The notes under the pieces: model-generated
Databases searched by the model: none
What the model saw: only the letters and a program-made list of their open reading frames with translations
What the model was told of the DNA's origin: nothing
DNA from: CAWEFA01 sp963851385
Lineage (GTDB): Bacteria; Bacteroidota; Bacteroidia; Bacteroidales; DTGW01
Direction: 5' to 3'
Length of the DNA stretch: 64,000 nucleotides
Assembly: GCA_963851385.1 (NCBI GenBank)
Contig: CAWKPE010000014.1
Span: 62,001-126,000, forward strand
Part shown: piece after piece, positions 7,704-16,783 of the stretch
Numbering within the stretch: position 1 is the stretch's first letter
Layout: the number at the start of each line of letters is the position of its first letter
Made by a program: the position numbers and the translations under genes

Positions 7704-9976
7704 ATGTCTAAAGTATTTAAAGAAGATGCCCTCAACTATCATTCTGAAGGCCGTCCCGGAAAACTTGAAGTTGTTCCTACAAAACCGCATACAACCCAAC
7801 GTGATCTTTCATTGGCTTATTCGCCGGGTGTAGCGCATCCCTGCCTTGAAATCCAAAGTAATTTCGAAGATATTTATAAATATACTTCAAAGGGAAATCT
7901 TGTTGCTGTGATTTCTAATGGCACAGCAGTGCTTGGATTAGGCGACATAGGTGCAGGTGCAGGTAAACCTGTCATGGAAGGAAAAGGTCTTCTGTTTAAA
8001 ATTTTTGCAGATATTGATGTCTTTGATATTGAAGTTGAGACAAAAGACATAGAAAAATTTGTAGAAACAGTAAAGCAAATTGCAGTTACTTTTGGAGGAA
8101 TCAATCTTGAAGATATTAAAGCTCCTGAATGTTTTGAAATTGAAGAGAGATTAAAGAAGGAACTTACAGATTCCTTTAATGCATGACGACCAGCATGGAA
8201 CTGCAATTATATCATCGGCAGGAATAATAAATGCTCTTGAAATAACGGGGAAGAAACTTTCAAAAGCAAGAATAGTGGTAAATGGTGCAGGAGCGTCAGC
8301 TATTGCTTGTACAAAATTGATAGTTTCCCTTAGGCGCTAAAAAAGAGAATATTGTTATGCTTGACACAAAAGGAGTCCTTCGAAAAGACAGGACAGATCT
8401 GAATAAATATAAAGTTGAATTTGCAACAGATTCAAATCTTCATACGTTATCTGAAGCTATGAAAGGTGCTGATGTATTTTTAGGTTTGTCTAAAGCCAAT
8501 GTCGTCAGCAAAGAGATGGTACAATCCATGGCAAAAAATCCGATTGTATTTGCAATGGCCAATCCGGATCCTGAAATTTCATACGAAGATGCAATGGCTT
8601 CACGGGATGATTTAATCATGGCTACCGGAAGATCGGATTATCCTAACCAGGTTAATAATGTGCTGGGTTTTCCTTTTATTTTCAGAGGTGCCTTAGATGT
8701 TCGTGCAACTTGTATAAATGAAGAAATGAAAATAGCAGCGGTTCATGCTCTTGCTTCGCTTGCCAAACAGGACGTGCCTGAAAGTGTTAGTAAAGCATAT
8801 AACGTTAAAAATTTAATTTTCGGAAAAGAATATATAATTCCCAAGCCGCTTGATCCAAGACTTATTACCACGGTTGCTCCCGCTGTTGCCAAGGCAGCTA
8901 TGGACACTGGCGTGGCTCGAAAACCAATAAATGATTGGGACAAATATAGAAACGAACTTAGCCAGCGTCTTGGTTTAGATAATCAGTTTTTTCAGAACAT
9001 TTCTGTTAAGGCTCGCCAAAAAACTAGAAAAGTTGTATTTGCAGAAGGTAACAATTTAAAAATTTTAAAAGCTGCTAATGAAGTATTCCATGACGGAATA
9101 GCTATTCCAATTTTGCTGGGGAATGTTAATGAAATTAAACAAATTATTACTGATAATCACTTTGATTTATTGACTGTATCAATAATAGATTCGCATTCTT
9201 CAGAAAATGAAAATGTACGTAAAACTTTCGCAGATTTAATTTGGGAAAAAAGAAAACGTAAAGGTGTGACCAAAGAAGAAGCATACGAATTAACATTTAA
9301 TCGTAATTATTACGGAATCATGATGGTTGAAATAGGATTGGCCGATGCAATGATTTCTGGTGTTACCAGTCATTACGGCGATGTAATGAGTCCGGCGTTA
9401 AAATTGATTGGTCCAAAACCAAATCTGAATCATATTTCAAGTATGTATATAATAATGACAAAAAAGGGTCCGCTTTTCTTTGCCGATACTACTGTTAATC
9501 TTGATCCTGATGCACAGACTCTAGTCGAAACAACATTGCTTACAGCAGAAGAAGTAAGAAAATTCAATATTGAACCTGTTATTGCAATGGTTTCGTACTC
9601 GAATTTCGGTTCAGTAAAATCGTCTGAACATACCAGGACTTTAGACAGTGTAAGACAAGCTATAAATATTTTGCATAAAAACTATCCTGATTTAATTGTA
9701 GACGGAGAAATTCAGATGAATTTTGCACTCAATAAAGAATTACGGAGTCAGAAATTTCCCTTTTCTCGATTGGAGAACCGTGATGTAAATACAATAATTT
9801 TTCCAAATCTTACTTCAGGTAACATTGCCTATAAATTAATGTATGAAATTGGAGGCGCGGAGGTTATTGGTCCTATTTTGATGGGAATGAAAAAACCTAT
9901 TCATGTTGTACCTACAGAATGCTCAGTGCGGGAGATAGTTCATATGACTACTATTGCTGTTGTTGATGCTGATTAA
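7704..9976 (+). pseudogene. maeB: NADP-dependent malic enzyme fused to phosphotransacetylase-like domain, two frameshifts
   Basis: MaeB decarboxylates malate to pyruvate; its C-terminal phosphate-acetyltransferase-like domain is regulatory in known members. The gene is split into 7704-8186 and 8357-9976, with the missing piece readable between them in a third frame (QIPLMHDDQHGTAII ... VNGAGASAIACTK). An extra base near 8166 and another near 8328 (TCCCTTAGGCGC, where CTTAGGCGCTAAAAAA should read L-G-A-K-K) account for both breaks. Repairing both gives about 757 residues, the normal family length. The malic domain fills roughly residues 1-430 and the PTA domain the rest. All other sequence is well conserved, so recent inactivation or two indel errors in the assembly are both possible. 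Confidence 0.9.
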
Positions 9977-10266
9977 TTAATATACATATTTAGTTATTCT
10001 AAAATAGTTTATAAGTATATCTAAAAAAACATTGAATAAAGGATTTCCAGACCAATAAAATAAAAAGAATTACATTACTGTAAATAATATGTCATGTAAT
10101 GATATTCAATTGGTCAATAAAACTTTAAATTATATCATTGTATTTTACTATTTTTATATCTTTAATACATAAAACTATAAAAATCAATTACACTAGTATG
10201 ATAAAAGTGACTTGGTTATAAAAATTATTGTATCTAATATTATATATTTGAAGAAACTCGACAAAT
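9977..10266. other. AT-rich spacer with short inverted repeats
   Basis: This 290-bp spacer between maeB and the response regulator gene has no coding potential. It contains several short inverted repeats, including attacat/atgtaat (about 10071-10101) and gaccaat/attggtc (about 10051-10115), but no clean stem followed by a T-run, so no terminator is called. It presumably contains the promoter of the chemosensory-like operon. Confidence 0.35.
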
Positions 10267-10635
10267 ATGTCTGAAAATTTAAAAAATATTCTGATTGTTG
10301 ATGATTCCAGGGTAGCCAGGCTTCATATGTGCTCTATTCTCGACAGTCAGGGATATAAAACCATACAGGCTGAAAATGGGGTTGTAGCGTTAAAGAAAAT
10401 ATCAGAGGAACAACCTGATTTAATTATGCTCGATTTATTAATGCCTGAAATGGATGGAATAGTCCTTTTAAAAAAATTAAATGCTTTAAAACTGACAATT
10501 CCAATCATTGTAATTTCTGCCGATATTCAAGAAGATGTAAGAAATGAGTGTTTTGAGCTTGGTGTAGCAGCATTTCTTAATAAACCATTTAAAGTTCAGG
10601 AGCTTATTGATATAGTTGTTAAAATAGCAAAATAA
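10267..10635 (+). CDS. Single-domain CheY-like response regulator
   Basis: A 122-aa stand-alone receiver domain. The acidic pocket D12/D13, phospho-acceptor D56 (IMLDLLMPEMDG), S84 and K106 (NKPF) are all present, so it should be phosphorylated and dephosphorylated normally. There is no output domain, as in CheY. It is followed after 8 bp by a CheC-like phosphatase and then a PAS histidine kinase, forming a signalling cassette in which the kinase would phosphorylate this protein and CheC would reset it. No CheA, CheW, MCP or flagellar gene is nearby, so the output is unknown. Confidence 0.92.
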   Translation: MSENLKNILIVDDSRVARLHMCSILDSQGYKTIQAENGVVALKKISEEQPDLIMLDLLMPEMDGIVLLKKLNALKLTIPIIVISADIQEDVRNECFELGVAAFLNKPFKVQELIDIVVKIAK

Positions 10636-10643
10636 ATTTGTTC

Positions 10644-11252
10644 ATGTACTTATCGGATATACAACTTGACTACTTAAAAGAAATTATTAATATTGGTGTT
10701 GGAAGAAGTGCAAATATTCTTAATAAAGTAGTTAAAAACAGGGTAACTTTACAGGTTCCTATTGTTCAGATCATAAAAGTTGGTGAAATCAATAGACGCA
10801 TTGGATATAACAATGATAATACTTTATCCATTGTATCTATGAATTTTCAAGGCGAATTAAAAGGAAAAGCTGAGTTGATTTTTCCTTCCACAAGTGCCGT
10901 CAAAATAGTAGACTTATTGACAGACAAAGTTTATCCAAATCTTGAGATGGATGATCTGCGTTCAAGTTCACTAAATGAAGTTGGCAATATTGTATTAAGT
11001 GCTCTCATAGGATCAATTGGTAATATTCTCAAAATAAGGTTTAAATATTCAATACCAAAATATAAAGAATGCCAAAGTTCTGAAATTGCAAATTATTATG
11101 AATCTGAATCGGACCATGTAATTTTTGCAGAGACACATTTTCATATCAAAGACAATAATATTGACGGTAGTTTTATTTTGTTTTTCGTCGTAAAATCGTT
11201 TGAACACTTTATTGATCTTTTAAACCAATCTCTTAATAATCCTTATGTATGA
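10644..11252 (+). CDS. CheC-like CheY-phosphate phosphatase
   Basis: A protein of about 202 aa starting at the ATG at 10644 (a TTG at 10638 would add two residues). It has the two CheC/CheX/FliY active-site signatures: LKEIINIGVGRSAN near the start and SSSLNEVGNIVLSALIG near residue 115, each with the conserved Glu and Asn that attack phospho-Asp of CheY. The pseudo-symmetric two-helix architecture and length match CheC. It lies between the receiver gene and the kinase gene and overlaps the kinase start by 4 bp (ATGA), so translation is coupled. A CheD partner is not seen in the window. Confidence 0.85.
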   Translation: MYLSDIQLDYLKEIINIGVGRSANILNKVVKNRVTLQVPIVQIIKVGEINRRIGYNNDNTLSIVSMNFQGELKGKAELIFPSTSAVKIVDLLTDKVYPNLEMDDLRSSSLNEVGNIVLSALIGSIGNILKIRFKYSIPKYKECQSSEIANYYESESDHVIFAETHFHIKDNNIDGSFILFFVVKSFEHFIDLLNQSLNNPYV

Positions 11253-12445
11253 ACCTGGATAGCTGGACAGGAGTTTTACTGGACAACATATCTGTAGGTA
11301 TTTGTATAATCGACAAAGACTACAAGGTACTATTCTGGAGCGAATACATGGAAGCATACACCGGTTATAGCAAAAATGAAATGCATAATAATTATTTATT
11401 TCATTTTTTCCCGGCGTTCAAAAATAAAATTTATCGTGAAAGAATAGATAATATATTTAATGGATGGCCACCGGTTATTTTGTCTTCCCGTTTACACAAT
11501 GCCTTTTTTAATTCGCGGAATGCCAAAGAAAATGCCCGATTTCAGGAAATAACTGTCACTCCTCAGGCAGATTCAAATGGGGAAGTTCAACAAGCAATAT
11601 TCACAATTACCGATGTTACTGATTTAACAATAAAGCTTGATGAGCAAAAAAGTCTATACAATAAAGCACAGGATGAAATCAGGATTAGAACCGAGATGCA
11701 GGAAAAACTAACATCTTCTGAAAAAAGACTTCGTGAACTTAATTCTACAAAAGACAAGTTTTTTTCAATTATCGCGCATGATTTAATGTCTCCTTTTAAC
11801 TCTATACTTGGATTATGTGAAATTTTATCCCAAAACATTAGCGATAAAGATTATCAAAATATTGATGAATACAGCCATGCAATAATTTCTTCATCACGAA
11901 AAGCTTTTGCATTACTGGTAAATCTTTTGGAATGGTCTCGTTTACAGACAGGCAGGATAAGTTTTAATCCTATCCGGGTTAGTTTTATAACTATAATTAA
12001 CGACAATATTGAATTATATAAAAATTCAGCTTCTCAAAAAGATGTATTAATTGAAACCGATATTCAACCTGATTTATATATATACGCGGATTTTAATATG
12101 ATTAATACTGTTGTTCGAAATCTTTTGTCAAATGCTATTAAATATTCATTAAAAGAAGGCAGAATAAGAATTAGCGCTTCTCAAAATGCAAATGAAACTG
12201 AATTTTCGATTAAAGATACCGGAGTAGGTATTAGTGATGAAGATATTGAAAAAATTTTCAGGCTAGATGTTCAATTTTCAACTCCTGGTACCGCTAACGA
12301 AAGCGGATCAGGTTTGGGACTTATGCTTTGCAATGAATTTATTGAAAAACATAATGGTAAAATAAGTGTTGAAAGTAAAATTAATACAGGTACAACTTTT
12401 AAATTTATTTTACCTTTGAGTAGCAATGATAAGGAACATAGTTAA
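11249..12445 (+). CDS. PAS-containing sensor histidine kinase
   Basis: A 398-aa cytoplasmic kinase with no membrane segment. A PAS domain occupies about residues 8-130, a coiled-coil linker about 130-165, and HisKA begins near residue 170 with FSIIAHDLMSPFNSI, whose His is the phosphorylation site. The HATPase domain has the N box (NLLSNAIKYS), G1 (DTGVGI) and G2 (GSGLGL). The ATG overlaps the CheC gene by 4 bp. Context suggests it phosphorylates the single-domain regulator two genes upstream. The signal sensed by the PAS domain cannot be read from sequence. Confidence 0.93.
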   Translation: MNLDSWTGVLLDNISVGICIIDKDYKVLFWSEYMEAYTGYSKNEMHNNYLFHFFPAFKNKIYRERIDNIFNGWPPVILSSRLHNAFFNSRNAKENARFQEITVTPQADSNGEVQQAIFTITDVTDLTIKLDEQKSLYNKAQDEIRIRTEMQEKLTSSEKRLRELNSTKDKFFSIIAHDLMSPFNSILGLCEILSQNISDKDYQNIDEYSHAIISSSRKAFALLVNLLEWSRLQTGRISFNPIRVSFITIINDNIELYKNSASQKDVLIETDIQPDLYIYADFNMINTVVRNLLSNAIKYSLKEGRIRISASQNANETEFSIKDTGVGISDEDIEKIFRLDVQFSTPGTANESGSGLGLMLCNEFIEKHNGKISVESKINTGTTFKFILPLSSNDKEHS

Positions 12446-12509
12446 ATAAAAAATATTTTTCTCAAAGTACAAACTATTTTTTTGTTTTAACAATTTAATA
12501 ATTATTATT

Positions 12510-12746
12510 ATGAAAGCACTTAGATGGATCGCATGGATTTCAGCTGCTATAGCCGTTGTTATCATTATTTTGGCAGGTATTTCAATGTTATCTGGCAAAT
12601 TAATAATTCATGGTGTTGAGCATGGAGTTAATTACGTCCATATTGCTAACAGCTTTTTGTTACTGGCAATAGCTCTTTTTATTGTGACCAAGCATTGCTG
12701 CTGCACTTGCTGTTCTGATAACAAGGAAGAGAAAAAAGAAGGCTGA
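12510..12746 (+). CDS. Small membrane protein with Cys-rich tail
   Basis: A 78-aa protein with two hydrophobic segments (about residues 7-30 and 43-60) and a short cytoplasmic-type tail containing HCCCTCC followed by Asp/Glu/Lys residues. Five Cys in seven positions suggest metal or redox chemistry, or lipidation, at the membrane face, but this is inference. It starts with ATG, has its own 60-bp leader after the kinase gene, and ends before a hairpin shared with the convergent gene. No family recognised. Confidence 0.6.
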   Translation: MKALRWIAWISAAIAVVIIILAGISMLSGKLIIHGVEHGVNYVHIANSFLLLAIALFIVTKHCCCTCCSDNKEEKKEG

Positions 12747-12820
12747 TTAATGAATTGAAATTTGGATAATTTATACTTATACTGAAAAATTTCAAAAAAG
12801 CGGGCTTCTTAAAAACTAAT

Positions 12821-12898
12821 TTAAACGCAAAGTCGCAAAGCCACGAAAAAATTAATATTGATTTATTTTACTTCGTCTCTTAATGGCTTTGCGTTTAA
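12821..12898. terminator. Inverted repeat between convergent genes
   Basis: ttaaacgcaaagtcgcaaagcca (from 12821) pairs with tggctttgcgtttaa (12884-12898) around a loop of about 40 nt. It lies exactly between the 3' ends of two convergent genes, where a bidirectional terminator is expected. The cgcaaag words are also typical of dispersed Bacteroidota repeats, so it may be a REP-like element used as terminator. Confidence 0.5.
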
Positions 12899-12900
12899 TT

Positions 12901-13317
12901 TTATTTTCTAATTTGTTTACTTATAATAAAAATAATGTCACTTGCAACAATACTTATGAACCAAACCCAGTATCCTGGAAGCAAATCTGAAACTTGTCCT
13001 TTCAATACTGCAAGAAACCACCAGCACGAACACGAAATCAAATTATAAATCAAAACAAATATTAAAAAAGCAAGACCTGTTTTTCTATAAATAAGAACCG
13101 ATAATATCATTAATACATTTGGCATTGATAATGCTATGCCAGTAAAAGTAAATTGATGTTCAAATATTAATGCAAAAGTAGCAGCGGCGCATTTCCAACC
13201 AGTTAAGACTGTAGTATTTGTATTAATATAAATTGTATTAGTGCTTGTATATGCTGGTAGAAGGAATGAAATAGCATATCCTGCATAGGTAAAAATAAGC
13301 AAAAAATCCGGTCTCAT
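12901..13317 (-). CDS. Hypothetical integral membrane protein
   Basis: A 138-aa protein with about four predicted membrane segments (residues 5-23, 40-62, 64-92, 112-133) separated by short loops; one hydrophilic Thr/Asn-rich loop lies near residues 24-38. It starts 3 bp after the rubrerythrin stop on the same strand, so the two genes are very likely one transcript. No family recognised, and a role in oxidative stress would be inferred only from the neighbour. Confidence 0.6.
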   Translation of the reverse strand: MRPDFLLIFTYAGYAISFLLPAYTSTNTIYINTNTTVLTGWKCAAATFALIFEHQFTFTGIALSMPNVLMILSVLIYRKTGLAFLIFVLIYNLISCSCWWFLAVLKGQVSDLLPGYWVWFISIVASDIIFIISKQIRK

Positions 13318-13320
13318 AAA

Positions 13321-13899
13321 TCAATAATTTTCCTCTAATATTTCAAAATAAGCTTTTGGATGCAAGCATGCTGGGCAAGTTTCCAGTGCCTTTTCACCTT
13401 CATGAACATAGCCACAATTTCTGCATACCCATTTTACTTTGGCTTTCTTTTCAAATACCGTTCCCTCTTCAATATTCTTAAGTAATTTTAAATATCTTTT
13501 TTCATGTTCGGCTTCAATTTTAGTTATCATTTTAAACGCCGTTGATATTTCTGGAAAACCTTCTTCTTTGGCAATATCAGAGAATGATGGATATAATTTT
13601 GTCCATTCCTCATTTTCACCTTTTGCTGCAGCTTTTAAATTTTCAACTGTTGTTCCAATTTTACCTGCAGGATAAGAAGCTGTAATTTCAACTTCACTGC
13701 CTTGTAAAAATTTGAAGAACCTTTTTGCATGTTGTTTCTCCTGGTCAGCAGTTTTTTGAAAGATAGATGCTATCTGCTGATAACCTTCATTTTGGGCAAC
13801 TTTTGCAAAAAATTCGTAACGATTTCTTGCCTGAGATTCTCCTGCAAATGCCTTCAGTAGGTTTTGTTCAGTTCTTGTTCCTTTTAAATCTTTTTCCAT
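13321..13899 (-). CDS. rbr: Rubrerythrin
   Basis: A 192-aa non-haem di-iron peroxidase that reduces hydrogen peroxide in anaerobes. The ferritin-like domain (residues 1-145) carries the paired E-x-x-R-Y/H motifs (ESQARNRYEFF, DQEKQHAKRFF, EAEHEKRY). The C-terminal rubredoxin-like domain has two Cys pairs: WVCRNCGY and ETCPACLHP, which bind one Fe(SCys)4. Length and order match classic rubrerythrin. It lies next to a flavin reductase-rubredoxin fusion on the same strand, together suggesting an oxygen or peroxide defence block. Confidence 0.96.
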   Translation of the reverse strand: MEKDLKGTRTEQNLLKAFAGESQARNRYEFFAKVAQNEGYQQIASIFQKTADQEKQHAKRFFKFLQGSEVEITASYPAGKIGTTVENLKAAAKGENEEWTKLYPSFSDIAKEEGFPEISTAFKMITKIEAEHEKRYLKLLKNIEEGTVFEKKAKVKWVCRNCGYVHEGEKALETCPACLHPKAYFEILEENY

Positions 13900-14002
13900 A
13901 GTTTTTATATAAATTTATTATTTTATTTTGAAAAAAAGCTTAGCTCTACAAGTTTACTAATTTCTATTTTGAAGCACTATTTTTATTGAAGTTTACTAAT
14001 AA

Positions 14003-14704
14003 TTACTTATTCTTAATAAATTCAGATTTTGGTGTACCACAAACCGGACAAATCCAATTATCAGGTAAATCATTAAAACTGTTACCTTGAGGTATACCTG
14101 CATTTGGATCACCTATTTCAGGGTCATAGACATATCCACATACAGGACAACGATATGTTTCAGAAATTGAACTGATTATTTTTTTCTTTAATTTCTCAGG
14201 ACTAATGTACGTTGGAGCATTTTTAGGTGCTTTAGCTTTTCTTACTTCACGATAGTAAGCATAACTTAAGGGATCAATTGAATCATTTAGTAAATCGCAG
14301 TCAACTACTTTACCTATAAAAATAATATGAGTTTCCAAATCAAATGCCTGGATTAATTCACATTCAAACCAGGCTATTGAGTCATCCAGAAAGATTGGAG
14401 CTCCTGTCTGGCCAATTTTATATTTGAATTTACTGAACTTATCAATATCCTTTCCGGAACTATAACCGAAAATTGAAAATATTTCAGGTTTTGCTTCAAT
14501 ATTAAGTGCAGAAAAGGAAAAAACTTTGCTTTGTCTTATCATTTCAGCAGTATAGTTGTTTTTATTGCAGGCAACAGCAAACTGAGCAGGTTCAGCAGTT
14601 ACCTGGAAAACCGTATTGGAAATATAACCATTTAGCTTTTTGTTATTGACTGAACTCACAACATAAAGACCATACGTAATTTTAAAATAAGCTTGAATGT
14701 TCAT
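14003..14704 (-). CDS. Flavin reductase-like protein fused to rubredoxin (high-molecular-weight rubredoxin)
   Basis: The better start is the ATG at 14704 (MNIQAYFKITYGLYVVSS); an in-frame codon at 14743 would add 13 residues. Residues 1-150 are a flavin reductase/flavoredoxin-like FMN domain. The last 55 residues are a complete rubredoxin with CPVCGYVYDPEIG and CPVCGTPKSEF, giving four Cys ligands. Such fusions (Hrb) pass electrons from NAD(P)H to flavodiiron proteins that reduce O2 or NO, or to rubrerythrin. The rubrerythrin gene is 100 bp downstream on the same strand. A perfect 12-bp inverted repeat lies about 90 bp upstream and could be an operator. Confidence 0.88.
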   Translation of the reverse strand: MNIQAYFKITYGLYVVSSVNNKKLNGYISNTVFQVTAEPAQFAVACNKNNYTAEMIRQSKVFSFSALNIEAKPEIFSIFGYSSGKDIDKFSKFKYKIGQTGAPIFLDDSIAWFECELIQAFDLETHIIFIGKVVDCDLLNDSIDPLSYAYYREVRKAKAPKNAPTYISPEKLKKKIISSISETYRCPVCGYVYDPEIGDPNAGIPQGNSFNDLPDNWICPVCGTPKSEFIKNK

Positions 14705-14795
14705 AAGAATGTATGATTGTAATATATTGTTAAGATGAATCAAGCAAATTAGCGAAAATCAAGAACTTTTCCAAATTTATCTACAATTTGTGTAA

Positions 14796-14829
14796 AATAT
14801 TGTTATATAATTAGTTGTATAACAATATT
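14796..14829. promoter_or_regulatory. Perfect 12-bp inverted repeat, candidate operator
   Basis: AATATTGTTATA at 14796-14807 is exactly mirrored by TATAACAATATT at 14818-14829 with a 10-bp spacer. It lies in the divergent region between the flavin reductase-rubredoxin gene and trmD, nearer the former, and no gene covers it. The symmetric shape suits a dimeric regulator; no specific regulator is assigned. Confidence 0.45.
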
Positions 14830-15008
14830 CGTGATTTGTCATTTTATATATAAGTAATTTGAATGATAGAGGAATCAAATATCTTTGATATAAAAGTAAT
14901 TTCAGTTTATTCCAATTTCTTACTTGTATATTATAATGTAGTAGTTGGGATTTAACCGTTGAATTCTAAAGTTCAATTTTAGGAATGTTTTTAACTTTGC
15001 TGAAAAAA

Positions 15009-15683
15009 ATGCATATAGACATACTTACAATTTTACCTGAAATTTTTGATGGTCCCCTTAATCAATCTATAATTAAAAGGGCAAGAGAAAAGGGTATAGC
15101 AGAAATTTATATACATAATTTACGCGATTACTCTTTAGATAAACACAAAAGGGTTGACGATTATGCCTTTAGTGGCGGAGCAGGTATGGTAATGTGTATT
15201 GAACCCATAGACAGGGCTATATCTGAATTAAAGTCACAACGGAATTATGATGAGATCATATACACTTCCCCTGATGGAGAACCTTTTACACAAAAGCTTT
15301 CTAATACAATATCAACATTAGATAATATTATTATTTTATGCGGACATTATAAAGGTGTTGACCAGAGAGTTCGGGAGCACCTGATTACACGAGAAATATC
15401 CATTGGCGATTTTGTGCTGACAGGTGGGGAGCTTGCTGCTGCTGTAATTATTGATGCTGTTATTCGGGTAATGCCTGGTGCTATGGGTGACGAGCAATCT
15501 GCTTTAACAGATTCATTTCAGGATGGTTTGTTAGCTCCGCCTGTTTATACAAGACCCGCTAAATACAAAGGATGGAAAGTTCCTGAAATTTTACTTTCCG
15601 GTAATACAAAACTAATTAATGATTGGGAAATGGAACAGTCTGTTGAACGTACTAAAAAATTAAGGCCCGGCCTGATTAAATGA
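15009..15683 (+). CDS. trmD: tRNA (guanine(37)-N1)-methyltransferase
   Basis: TrmD methylates G37 of tRNAs reading CNN codons, preventing +1 frameshifts. The start at 15009 (MHIDILTILPEIFDG) matches the family; an upstream in-frame codon at 14985 would add eight residues. SPOUT trefoil-knot motifs are clear: LCGHYKGVDQRV, GDFVLTGGELAA and the preceding FSGGAGMV loop. It is about 224 aa, the usual size. It stands alone here, without the rpsP-rimM-rplS neighbours known from other phyla. Confidence 0.96.
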   Translation: MHIDILTILPEIFDGPLNQSIIKRAREKGIAEIYIHNLRDYSLDKHKRVDDYAFSGGAGMVMCIEPIDRAISELKSQRNYDEIIYTSPDGEPFTQKLSNTISTLDNIIILCGHYKGVDQRVREHLITREISIGDFVLTGGELAAAVIIDAVIRVMPGAMGDEQSALTDSFQDGLLAPPVYTRPAKYKGWKVPEILLSGNTKLINDWEMEQSVERTKKLRPGLIK

Positions 15684-15727
15684 TGACTGATGAAAAATGA
15701 CTAATAATCTACAGTCAACAGTCGATA

Positions 15728-15758
15728 GTCAATGGTCAAAGGAGAATTGACCATTGAC
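15728..15758. terminator. Hairpin between convergent trmD and folD
   Basis: gtcaatggtcaa (15728-15739) and ttgaccattgac (15747-15758) form a perfect 12-bp stem with a 7-nt loop exactly between two convergent genes, followed by a T-rich stretch on the + strand. This is the geometry of a bidirectional terminator. The surrounding bases are a run of related words (agtcaacagtcgatagtcaatgg), so the stem may derive from a repeat. Confidence 0.6.
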
Positions 15759-15760
15759 TC

Positions 15761-16642
15761 TTATTTATAAATTTCTTTTTTTGCAGCCAGAAGAGTATTC
15801 TTTAAAAGTGAGACAACAGTCATTAATCCAACACCACCAGGCACCGGAGTAATGTAGCTGCATTTTGGAGCTACTTCATCAAACTTTACGTCACCTTTGA
15901 GTTTAAAACCCGTTTTGGTTTGATCGGATTTTACGCGGGTTGTTCCAACATCAATAACTACAGCCCCTTCTTTTATCATATCGGCAGTTACAAACTCAGG
16001 TTTGCCAATAGCTGCTATAACTATATCTGCTTTTTTGCATATTTCTGCAATATTAGGCGTCCGGCTATGGCAGACTGTTACAGTGCAATCTCCAGGTTTT
16101 GCTTTTAAGGATAACAAAATACTTAATGGTCGTCCTACTAAATTACTTCGACCTATTATTACACAGTTTTTACCCGAAGTCTCTATTTTGTATCTGCGCA
16201 ACAATTCAATAATTCCAAATGGTGTAGCGGAAACATAAGATGGTAATCCAATTACTGTCCTGCCAATATTTACAGGATGAAAACCATCAACATCTTTTGT
16301 AGGATTAATGGCCTCAATAATTTTGTGTTCTGAAATATGATCTGGTACCGGAAGTTGCACGATGAATCCGTCAATTTCAGGATCATTATTTAAAACATCA
16401 ATCTGTTTTAGCACAGTGGCTTCATTTACGTTATCTTCAAATCTTATAAGAGTAGATTTAAAGCCTACCTGTTCGCATGACTTTACTTTATTTGCCACAT
16501 AAGTTTCGCTGCCTCCATCATGTCCTACAAGTATAGCGGCAAGGTGAGGTATTTTTCCACCTTGAGCAGCAATTTGTTTAACTTCTTCTGCTATCTCAGC
16601 TTTTATCTCATCGGCTATTTTCTTTCCGTCTATAAGTTGCAT
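15761..16642 (-). CDS. folD: Bifunctional methylenetetrahydrofolate dehydrogenase/methenyltetrahydrofolate cyclohydrolase
   Basis: FolD interconverts 5,10-methylene-, methenyl- and 10-formyl-THF, supplying one-carbon units (purC nearby uses the same pathway downstream, though they are not in one operon). The 293-aa product shows the Y/K active-site region (SETYVANKVKSC), QLPVPDHI, GRSNLVGRP for NADP binding and PVPGGVGLMTV. Length is typical. A composite (CTTTGAA)n repeat abuts the start codon, so its leader is unusual. Confidence 0.96.
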   Translation of the reverse strand: MQLIDGKKIADEIKAEIAEEVKQIAAQGGKIPHLAAILVGHDGGSETYVANKVKSCEQVGFKSTLIRFEDNVNEATVLKQIDVLNNDPEIDGFIVQLPVPDHISEHKIIEAINPTKDVDGFHPVNIGRTVIGLPSYVSATPFGIIELLRRYKIETSGKNCVIIGRSNLVGRPLSILLSLKAKPGDCTVTVCHSRTPNIAEICKKADIVIAAIGKPEFVTADMIKEGAVVIDVGTTRVKSDQTKTGFKLKGDVKFDEVAPKCSYITPVPGGVGLMTVVSLLKNTLLAAKKEIYK

Positions 16643-16647
16643 AAATT

Positions 16648-16782
16648 AAGTTCAAAGTTCAAAGTTCAAAGTTTAAATTAAGGGTTTTAGGTATTAGTAT
16701 ATTAGTAATCAATTAGTAATTAGTCATCAGTAATTAGTCATCAGTAATTAGTCATCAGTCATCAGTCATCAGTAATTATCTT
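16648..16782. repeat. Composite dispersed repeat, copy A (folD leader)
   Basis: Reading on the + strand: three to four copies of TTCAAAG, then TTTAAATTAAGGGTTT, TATTAGTATATTAGTAATCAATTAG and finally a degenerate heptamer array of TAATTAGTCATCAG type. The same blocks in the same order occur in reverse complement at 49902-50040, near-identical over about 75 bp, and a third related copy is at 39188-39310. It fills the space between gldF and folD and ends 6 bp from the folD start codon. Confidence 0.85.
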
Positions 16783-16783
16783 C

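Noticed and set aside
8160..8357. Programmed frameshifting in maeB
   Set aside because: Two separate +1 changes would be needed, with no slippery heptamer or shared structure.
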